DNA from: CALJFL01 sp963669435
GTDB lineage: Bacteria > Pseudomonadota > Gammaproteobacteria > Pseudomonadales > Halieaceae
Assembly (NCBI GenBank): GCA_963669435.1
Contig: OY770025.1
Coordinates: 868,001-932,000 of the forward strand
Reading direction: 5' to 3'
Length of the DNA: 64,000 nt
Positions 58,667 to 64,000 of the stretch are shown one piece after another. A program made the position numbers and the translations under genes. The notes under the pieces are model-generated. The model searched no databases, was not told where the DNA came from, and saw nothing but the letters and a program-made list of their open reading frames with translations. Every line of letters begins with the position of its first letter. Position 1 is the stretch's first letter.

Positions 58667-59359
58667 ATGGAGCACGCCTGGAGCCTGTTCAAACGCCAAT
58701 CGCGGCGCCTGCTACCACTGACAGTGGTAATGGGGCTGGCGGGCAGCCTGGTATCCGCCGTTCCCAACCTGGACAAGATGCAGGCCACCGCCCTGTCGCA
58801 ATATGGTCAAAATACCGCCAATACGGTGGCCGAATGGCGCGGTATGCTGGAAAAAAGCGCCAATGGCACCGACGACGAGAAGCTGGTGGCCATAAATGAC
58901 TATTTCAACACGCGAATTCGCTGGGTGCAGGACCCGGAGGCCTGGGGCCAGAAAGACTACTGGGCGACTCCGCTACAGACCATGGCCAAGCGCATGGGCG
59001 ACTGCGAGGATTTCGCCATCGCCAAGTACGCCAGCCTGATCCTGGCCGGTGTCGACATCAATAAACTGCGCATTACCTACGTCAAGGCGCGCATGGGCGG
59101 GCCCTACAGCAAAATTCACGAGGCCCACATGGTACTGGCCTACTACCCTACCCCGTCGGCCGACCCCAAAATTCTCGACAACCTGATTATGGACATCCGC
59201 CCCGCCTCCCAGCGGCCGGACCTGACACCCGTATTCGGTTTTAACAGTAATGGACTCTGGGTGGGCGGCGCCGCAGCCCCGGCCACCAAGGACCCGGGCG
59301 CCAAGCTCTCGCGCTGGCGTGACCTGCTGCAGCGTGCTGCGGCGGAAGGCCTGGGTTAA
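58667..59359 (+). CDS. lapG: LapG-like periplasmic cysteine protease (BTLCP)
   Basis: 230 residues. A membrane/signal segment (LLPLTVVMGLAGSLVSAVP) precedes a bacterial transglutaminase-like cysteine protease domain. Catalytic residues are visible: Cys in RMGDCEDFAIAKY (~residue 109), His in HEAHMVLAYY, and Asp in ILDNLIMDI. LapG cuts the N-terminal retention module of LapA-type adhesins in the periplasm and is held inactive by LapD when c-di-GMP is high. The start has AGGGGA before it. The lapD gene follows 23 bases later. Confidence 0.92.
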   Translation: MEHAWSLFKRQSRRLLPLTVVMGLAGSLVSAVPNLDKMQATALSQYGQNTANTVAEWRGMLEKSANGTDDEKLVAINDYFNTRIRWVQDPEAWGQKDYWATPLQTMAKRMGDCEDFAIAKYASLILAGVDINKLRITYVKARMGGPYSKIHEAHMVLAYYPTPSADPKILDNLIMDIRPASQRPDLTPVFGFNSNGLWVGGAAAPATKDPGAKLSRWRDLLQRAAAEGLG

Positions 59360-59382
59360 CCGCATAGTAATGGAGCACTCTT

Positions 59383-61299
59383 ATGTCACTATTTAAACAA
59401 CTCTGGCTCGCCATTACCCTGATGCTGACGCTGATATTTATCGGTAGTTGCCTGGTGAGCACGCTCTCGGCACGCAACTACCTGGAACAGCAGCTAACCA
59501 TGAAAAATGCCGACAACGCCAATGCCCTGGCGCTGTCGCTCACCCAGCAGGGTGCCGACGACGTGATGCTGGAACTGACCTTGTCAGCTCAATTCGATAC
59601 CGGCTTTTACGAGATGATCAGCCTGACTGACGCAGAGGGGAATACACCCATTCACCGGATAGACGACCAGGAGTTTGATGACGCACCGGGCTGGTTTATG
59701 GCCACGTTCCCCATCGAGGTCGACCCGGGCATCGCCTCCATCCAGAAGGGCTGGCAACAACTGGGCACCCTGACCCTGCGCAGCCACTCGCGCTTTGCCT
59801 ATGGCGAGTTGTGGGACAGCACCAAAAAACTGGCGCTTGTGTTCTTTATCGCCATGCTGGGCGCAGGTTTTCTGGGCAGTTACCTGCTCAAGCGCATACT
59901 GCGTCCGCTGGACGATGTGGTCGACCAGGCCCAGGCCATTGGCGACCGCCGATTTATTACTATCGACGAACCTTACACCCTGGAATTCAAGCAGGTGGTC
60001 AGCGCCATGAACGCGCTGTCTGACCGCATCAAGCAGGTGCTACGCCAGGAGGCCAAACGCCTGGAGAAATGGCAGCGCGAGGCCCATGTGGACAAGGTCA
60101 CCGGCCTGATGAATCGCGACCCCTTTATGCAGGCGCTGGACGCCGCACTGGAAAGTGACGATGTTAACTCCACCGGCAGCCTGAGCCTGATTCGCCTGTC
60201 TGGACTGGGCGAACTCAACCAGACCTACGGCCGCAAGGCCATCGACAGCATGTTGCGGGATATCGGTAAGGAGTTGAATCGCATCGTGATGAGCCACAGT
60301 CGCTGGGCCGCCTGTCGCATGAACGGCTCTGACTTCGCGATTCTCGCGCCCAGGGCCATGGAAGCTGAAAAGGCCGCCGAAGAGGCCCAGAAAGCCATGC
60401 AGGAGGTCATCGAAAATCGCAGCATGGACAGAGACGTTAAGCTGCCCGGTGCCTCGACCATCTATCACCACGGCGAAACTATTGGCGATATGCTGACCCG
60501 GCTCGACGGGGCACTACAGAACGCTGATAAGGAGGGATCTGCCTCCATCGCTGTCGCGCACAAAGGTGATATCCAGATGTCCTCCGTGCGCGAGCAGATG
60601 GAGAATTGGCGCCAGGTGTTTGTTGCCGCCTTCAAGGAACACCGCTTTTCACTGGTCGGTTTTCCCGCGGTCGATACCAACGGCCAGCTTTTGCATATGG
60701 AATCTCCGGTACGCTTGAGACATCGCGACGAAGAAATCAGCGCCGGTCGTTTCCTGCCATGGATCAATCGCCTGGAGATGTCCAGCGAGTTAGACCAGCA
60801 CGTTATCGACCTGGCCCTGAAAAAGATCGCCGAAACTGGCGAACCGACCTGTATCAACCTGTCGGTGGCGGCAGTAGTAGAGCCCGCCTTCCTTACGTGG
60901 ATAAGCGAACGCCTGTCGACGCACCCCGAGGCCGCAGCCAAGCTGTGGATGGAAATCTCCGAGCCCATGGCCTTCAGGCACCTGGCGGCATTCAAGAAGC
61001 TCTGCGGGCGCGCCAAGGAATTCAGCACCAAGATCGGTATAGAGCACATGGGCCACCAACTGTCAGAACTGGGGCAGTTAAGTGACGTGGGTATCGACTA
61101 CTTAAAAGTCGACGCCACCTTCGTGCGCGGTATCGACGACAACAACGCCAACCAGAACCTATTGCGCAACCTGTGCACCGTGGGTCACTCGATTGGCGTA
61201 TTGGTGATTGCTGAAGGCGTACGCACCGAGGAGGAGTGGGCCACCCTGAAAGAGGTTGGTTGTGATGGTGCTACGGGGCCGGGGATTGCGCTATTGTAG
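59383..61299 (+). CDS. lapD: LapD-like c-di-GMP receptor with degenerate GGDEF and EAL domains
   Basis: 638 residues. First membrane helix (LWLAITLMLTLIFIGSCLV), a periplasmic output domain of the LapD/MoxY type (~residues 30-150), second helix (LALVFFIAMLGAGFLGSYLL), HAMP (~170-225), a GGDEF domain whose signature is NGSDF rather than GGDEF, and an EAL domain (~410-635) with LHMESPVRLRH in place of EAL. Both catalytic motifs are degenerate, so it should bind rather than make or break c-di-GMP. LapD sequesters LapG when c-di-GMP is bound. It is followed by a 230-base gap and the toxin-antitoxin genes. Confidence 0.93.
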   Translation: MSLFKQLWLAITLMLTLIFIGSCLVSTLSARNYLEQQLTMKNADNANALALSLTQQGADDVMLELTLSAQFDTGFYEMISLTDAEGNTPIHRIDDQEFDDAPGWFMATFPIEVDPGIASIQKGWQQLGTLTLRSHSRFAYGELWDSTKKLALVFFIAMLGAGFLGSYLLKRILRPLDDVVDQAQAIGDRRFITIDEPYTLEFKQVVSAMNALSDRIKQVLRQEAKRLEKWQREAHVDKVTGLMNRDPFMQALDAALESDDVNSTGSLSLIRLSGLGELNQTYGRKAIDSMLRDIGKELNRIVMSHSRWAACRMNGSDFAILAPRAMEAEKAAEEAQKAMQEVIENRSMDRDVKLPGASTIYHHGETIGDMLTRLDGALQNADKEGSASIAVAHKGDIQMSSVREQMENWRQVFVAAFKEHRFSLVGFPAVDTNGQLLHMESPVRLRHRDEEISAGRFLPWINRLEMSSELDQHVIDLALKKIAETGEPTCINLSVAAVVEPAFLTWISERLSTHPEAAAKLWMEISEPMAFRHLAAFKKLCGRAKEFSTKIGIEHMGHQLSELGQLSDVGIDYLKVDATFVRGIDDNNANQNLLRNLCTVGHSIGVLVIAEGVRTEEEWATLKEVGCDGATGPGIALL

Positions 61300-61487
61300 C
61301 TATTGGACGTCACACCCGGCTTCGATCTCCTTTACGGGCTCGATGACGGCTTCGCCTGTGTGCAGGGTTCGAACATTGCTCACATCTGATAGACAGGAGT
61401 CTTCGCTATAAATTCCGCAAAGCGGGATACTCGCTTGAACGTAACCTACGGAAAGTGCCGTGTAGCCTTGACGTGCTAAGTGCGTGG
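61300..61487 (-). other. Unassigned coding-like fragment without a start codon (minus strand)
   Basis: A minus-strand frame stays open from about 61487 down to a stop at 61300-61302 and reads LARQGYTALSVGYVQASIPL near its start. Its composition is protein-like, but a stop lies shortly upstream and I see no start codon or ribosome site. It may be the remnant of a gene displaced when the toxin-antitoxin genes arrived; I do not recognise the family. Confidence 0.25.
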
Positions 61488-61494
61488 AATGTAT

Positions 61495-61517
61495 TGTACA
61501 TATTTACGTACATGTAC
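61495..61517. promoter_or_regulatory. YefM-YoeB operator-like palindromes
   Basis: TGTACAT (61495-61501) and the perfect palindrome GTACATGTAC (61508-61517) lie 13 to 35 bases before the antitoxin start. Known yefM operators contain TGTACA-core palindromes bound by the antitoxin, so this is likely the autoregulatory site. Confidence 0.65.
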
Positions 61518-61529
61518 GGAATATTGAAC

Positions 61530-61781
61530 ATGAAGAGCATTAGCTATACCACAGCACGCAGTAGTCTCGCGAAAACCATGGAACAAGTGTGCGACGACCA
61601 TGCGCCGGTGGCAATCACACGCAAAGGTGAAGGCGCGGTAGTAATGATGTCCATGGCTGACTACCAGGCGCTGGAAGAGACTGCATATTTACTACGTACT
61701 CCAAAAAATGCCCGCAGACTGATTGAATCCGTTGCGGAACTTGAAGCTGGACGGGGGAAAGTAGGGGAATTGTTAGAGTGA
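61530..61781 (+). CDS. yefM: YefM-type antitoxin (Phd family)
   Basis: 83 residues: MKSISYTTARSSLAKTMEQV, VAITRKGEGAVVMMSMADYQALEETAYLL and a C-terminal LIESVAELEAGRGKVGELLE that wraps the toxin. This is a normal length for YefM. The start at 61530 is chosen from family alignment; an upstream in-frame codon at 61455 would run through the operator. It neutralises YoeB and represses its own operon. It overlaps the toxin gene by four bases. Confidence 0.93.
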   Translation: MKSISYTTARSSLAKTMEQVCDDHAPVAITRKGEGAVVMMSMADYQALEETAYLLRTPKNARRLIESVAELEAGRGKVGELLE

Positions 61782-62032
61782 AGCTGATCTTTGCCAGTAA
61801 AGCATGGGAAGATTACCTATATTGGCAAAAGACAGATAAGCAGGTACTCAAGCGAATAAACCTACTCATTCGGGATATTACTCGCGAGCCTTTTGAGGGC
61901 ATCGGTAAACCCGAGCCACTCAAACACGCGCTGTCCGGGTACTGGTCTCGGCGGATCAATGACGAGCACAGATTTGTGTACAAAATAGATCGGAGCTCCT
62001 TGCTAATTGTACAACTTCGATATCACTACTAA
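61778..62032 (+). CDS. yoeB: YoeB-type mRNA interferase toxin
   Basis: 84 residues, the standard YoeB length. KAWEDYLYWQKTDKQVLKRINLLIRDI at the start and HALSGYWSRRINDEHRFVYKI with the catalytic Glu/Arg/His region, ending LIVQLRYHY with the conserved His-Tyr. YoeB cleaves mRNA on the ribosome. It overlaps yefM by four bases in the standard order antitoxin then toxin. Confidence 0.94.
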   Translation: MKLIFASKAWEDYLYWQKTDKQVLKRINLLIRDITREPFEGIGKPEPLKHALSGYWSRRINDEHRFVYKIDRSSLLIVQLRYHY

Positions 62033-62222
62033 TTAGCTTGAATCACAGCGCCTTATTTTCCTCATCTAAATCTCCTCCGTAGACCTTCTCACAAGACTAC
62101 AACAACACCATGCACTTTTATCTTGGCTACCCTGCTTCAGGGAATGAATTTGATGATTTCCATCGCTGGAAACGCGCTGCCTCTATAGCCATAGTTATGC
62201 GGACAAATTACAATTTGGATTG

Positions 62223-62248
62223 AATATATTCCATTAGTGGAATATATT
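62223..62248. promoter_or_regulatory. Perfect 11-bp inverted repeat upstream of the RelE/HigB-like toxin
   Basis: AATATATTCCA (62223-62233) and TGGAATATATT (62238-62248) flank TTAG and end 16 bases before the toxin start. This is the expected place for a dimeric XRE antitoxin operator. Confidence 0.7.
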
Positions 62249-62264
62249 GCAGCAAGGATGCGTG

Positions 62265-62627
62265 ATGGGTTGGGACCTCGAGTACACCAACGAGTTTGGC
62301 CGGTGGTGGGAGACACTGGGAGAGACGGAGCAGAACAACATCGTTGCCATAGCTGAACTACTGATGGTATCTGGGCCAAACTTGCCGTTTCCCTACTCTT
62401 CTGGAGTGAAAGGATCTAGACATCAGCATATGCGCGAGCTCAGAGTTCAGTCGAGCGGTCGGCCAATCCGGATTTTCTACGCATTCGACCCCAGGCGGCA
62501 CGCCATATTACTGATTGGAGGCGACAAGACCGGTAGGAATGACTTTTACGGCAGGCACATTCCAATAGCGGACCGATTGTACGATGAGCACCTGCAAGAG
62601 TTGAAAGACGAAGGATTGATCCAATGA
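62265..62627 (+). CDS. RelE/HigB-like toxin (phage Gp49-like family)
   Basis: 120 residues: MGWDLEYTNEFGRWWETLGE, LPFPYSSGVKGSRHQHMRELRVQ, PIRIFYAFDPRRHAILLIGGDKTG. This is the Gp49-like (PF05973) branch of RelE/ParE toxins, usually encoded before the antitoxin. AAGGA at 62253 supports the start at 62265; the ATG at 62247 would lie inside the palindrome. It overlaps the antitoxin gene by four bases. Confidence 0.87.
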   Translation: MGWDLEYTNEFGRWWETLGETEQNNIVAIAELLMVSGPNLPFPYSSGVKGSRHQHMRELRVQSSGRPIRIFYAFDPRRHAILLIGGDKTGRNDFYGRHIPIADRLYDEHLQELKDEGLIQ

Positions 62628-62947
62628 GTGGGCGTAAAAACTTCAAGCACTTGACCAAAAGTCTACCCAGCAGGCGACGTCAAAAAATCGATGCGATAAA
62701 GGCAGAACTGCGCGACAACATGGCACTCTGTGAGCTGCGCCAGGCAATAGGTATATCTCAGGGCACTCTGGCGGAAAGGCTCAATGTCCTACAACCCGCA
62801 GTAGCCAAGATTGAACGGCGATCTGATATCCGCATAAGTAGCTTGCGACGACTGATCGAAGCCATGGGTGGGTCACTTGAAGTCAAAGCACGTTTCCCGG
62901 AGGGAGACGTAACGATTACCAACTACAGTGAAGCCTTAAAGCGCTAG
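62624..62947 (+). CDS. XRE-family HTH antitoxin
   Basis: 107 residues. A helix-turn-helix in the middle (LCELRQAIGISQGTLAERLNVLQPAVAKIERR, about residues 40-70) is followed by ISSLRRLIEAMGGSLEVKARFPEGD, which is common in antitoxins of the HigA/RelB-like XRE group. It would bind the palindrome at 62223-62248 and neutralise the toxin. The 3' end overlaps the convergent small gene by four bases. Confidence 0.88.
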   Translation: MSGRKNFKHLTKSLPSRRRQKIDAIKAELRDNMALCELRQAIGISQGTLAERLNVLQPAVAKIERRSDIRISSLRRLIEAMGGSLEVKARFPEGDVTITNYSEALKR

Positions 62948-63261
62948 TCATCCCCCAATAAATCCAGCTTTCCAGTCATCTCACTACGCAGGCGCTGACG
63001 ATGGAGCATCTTCTCCTGCGCTGATTCGGGCAGATCGGTGAACAGAATAACGCTCTTGTCGATCAGCAACTGCACCACGTCTTCCAGCACGCGGACAAAG
63101 TCCTGGTCGGTTGCGCTGAGTGACGAACTACCCTCGCCAAGCCCGTCCATGTAGGCAACTAGCTCCATGCTGTCAGCTGCCAGCTCCTCCTCGAACCCTG
63201 GTTCGGCAGTCTGACTCACTGCAACAATAGACCCCTGTTCATCGCGCTTCACAAAAGGCAT
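62944..63261 (-). CDS. Small hypothetical protein, tryptophan-synthase-beta-like family
   Basis: 105 residues: MPFVKRDEQGSIVAVSQTAE, a middle acidic part, and DFVRVLEDVVQLLIDKSVILFTDLPESAQEKML at the C-terminus. The final part is typical of a small uncharacterised family named in annotations as tryptophan synthase subunit beta-like protein, with no evidence of that activity. GGGAG precedes the start; a longer start at 63288 would overlap the adhesin terminator. It follows the adhesin gene on the same strand. Function unknown. Confidence 0.7.
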   Translation of the reverse strand: MPFVKRDEQGSIVAVSQTAEPGFEEELAADSMELVAYMDGLGEGSSSLSATDQDFVRVLEDVVQLLIDKSVILFTDLPESAQEKMLHRQRLRSEMTGKLDLLGDD

Positions 63262-63273
63262 TTTCGTTCTCCC

Positions 63274-63310
63274 AAAAAAAATCCCCACAACCCGCGAGGG
63301 TTATGGGGAT
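63274..63310 (-). terminator. Rho-independent terminator of the adhesin gene (minus strand)
   Basis: On the minus strand ATCCCCATAACCC and the complementary GGGTTGTGGGGAT form a long stem (63281-63310) followed by eight T (63274-63281). It lies just after the adhesin stop at 63333 and before the small gene. Confidence 0.85.
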
Positions 63311-63332
63311 GATTTTACCGGCTTAGCGGGCC

Positions 63333-64000
63333 TTAGTCTGTGATCAACTTCCCAGAAGTGATCATGTCATCGATAGCCGCGTTCACATCCGCGAAGCCAT
63401 CCAGCAGATCAACTCCTTCGATGGTAATCACCTGGTCAACGTTGCCTGCATCGCTGGGGTTACCTTTGAAGTCACCATCCGCGTTGACCTTGATCACGGT
63501 GTTGCCATCGATCACCTCAACGTCCAGGTAGCTGGCGAAGTCAGCGGTGTCGACACCGTCGGACAACAGGTCCTTGATATCGATCGCATCGCTGGCCGAA
63601 TCGAAGTTGGTGATGGTGTCACCTTCCTCGGTGTTGTCCGCCAGGTTCCAGGCGAAGACATCGGCGCCGTCGGTGCCAGCCAGCAGGTCGACACCATCGG
63701 TAGCAAGCTGCACTGCCGGTTCGGCAGCTGCTTCTTCCTCGACGGGAGCCTCTTCCGCTGGGGGATCTTCCGCTGGGGGATCTTCCGCTGGGGGATCTTC
63801 TGCCGGTGGATCTTCCGCTGGGGGATCTTCCGCAGGGGGATCTTCCGCCGGGGGCGCTTCAACAACCAGATTCTGTATCGCTGCTTGTTGCACAGGCGCC
63901 GGTGAGGCTATTACCACCTCGTTCACAGTAAAGTCAGCAGTGCTATCGCCATCGAGGCTCAAGGTAAAGCTTTGCTGCACTGAATCTCCATCGGCGTCAG
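63333..64000 (-). CDS. C-terminus of a large type I-secreted adhesin (LapA-like), truncated by the window edge
   Basis: The frame is open to the window edge, so the N-terminal part is missing; 221 codons before the stop are visible. It has a Pro-Ala-Glu-Asp-Pro repeat (63760-63850), then a type I secretion target region (VQLATDGVDLLAGTDGADVFAWNLADNTEEGDTITNF and DFASYLDVEVIDGNTVIKVN) with GTDGADVFAW in place of a GGxGxD RTX motif. This resembles the VCA0849-type C-terminal signal of RTX adhesins. LapG and LapD genes 2 kb away strongly suggest a LapA-like retained adhesin. The cleavage site is outside the window. Confidence 0.85.
   Translation of the reverse strand, partial: DADGDSVQQSFTLSLDGDSTADFTVNEVVIASPAPVQQAAIQNLVVEAPPAEDPPAEDPPAEDPPAEDPPAEDPPAEDPPAEEAPVEEEAAAEPAVQLATDGVDLLAGTDGADVFAWNLADNTEEGDTITNFDSASDAIDIKDLLSDGVDTADFASYLDVEVIDGNTVIKVNADGDFKGNPSDAGNVDQVITIEGVDLLDGFADVNAAIDDMITSGKLITD
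63760..63850 (-). repeat. 15-bp repeats encoding PAEDP in the adhesin
   Basis: Six in-frame repeats of about 15 bases (GGATCTTCCGCTGGG on the plus strand) encode Pro-Ala-Glu-Asp-Pro blocks. Small variations exist (TCTGCCGGT, TCCGCAGGG). They form a stiff acidic spacer between the preceding domain and the secretion signal and may vary in number. Confidence 0.85.

Noticed and set aside
62110..62223. Small open frame of 37 codons between YoeB and the second TA pair.
   Set aside because: No ribosome site and no likeness; ends at the operator palindrome.

Overview
The window reads as a chromosomal segment of a marine gammaproteobacterium. The gene mix (haloalkane dehalogenase, Rieske dioxygenase, TonB receptor, type II secretion, Lap-type adhesin control) would fit the Halieaceae/OM60 group, but that placement is inference from gene content; no rRNA or tRNA gene is visible. 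Coding density is high. The longer non-coding stretches are 2850-3636, 31624-31932, 45551-46096, 48644-49024, 49805-50607 and 56200-56507.

Layout. (1) 1-14017: catabolic cluster with a PQQ alcohol dehydrogenase (cut by the window edge), two overlapping MaoC-type hydratases, indolepyruvate oxidoreductase iorAB on the minus strand, then a plus-strand run of RidA-like protein, acyl-CoA ligase, thiolase-like protein, DUF35 protein, SDR and the two subunits of a ring-hydroxylating dioxygenase. It looks like CoA-dependent breakdown of a cyclic or branched compound. A cluster of hairpin repeats with a conserved loop sits at 2938-3546. (2) 14062-19068: a BASS transporter and a four-gene glycan/lipid-linked sugar set. 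(3) 19142-35188: mixed housekeeping and stress genes (solute-binding protein, PPK2, Ser/Thr kinase, RNA helicase, acyltransferase, haloalkane dehalogenase, Nudix, a DevBCA-like exporter whose ATPase carries a TerB-like tail, MscS channel, TonB receptor, Tag-type glycosylase).

(4) 35408-56199: a type II secretion locus, gspE-F-H-I-J-K-L-M-C-D at the left and gspA-B at the right. Between them is a tandemly duplicated cassette: a c-di-GMP-I (GEMM) riboswitch-like leader, a large exported cysteine-rich protein built of 26-residue CTDC repeats, and a DsbA-like thiol oxidoreductase. The two copies share leader, signal peptide, N-terminal domain and repeats but have different C-terminal domains. A block of about 489 bp appears identical between them.

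(5) 56508-64000: a Lap-type adhesin control module (TolC-OmpA fusion, LapG-like protease, LapD-like c-di-GMP receptor, C-terminus of a type I-secreted adhesin), interrupted by two toxin-antitoxin pairs (YefM-YoeB and a RelE/HigB-like toxin with an XRE antitoxin).

Taken together, regions 4 and 5 look like a c-di-GMP-governed surface programme: one branch may switch the disulfide-rich CTDC proteins through a riboswitch and export them by T2SS, the other controls retention of a type I adhesin through LapD/LapG. The cassette of riboswitch, CTDC protein and dedicated DsbA inside a T2SS locus is the best candidate here for an undescribed system.
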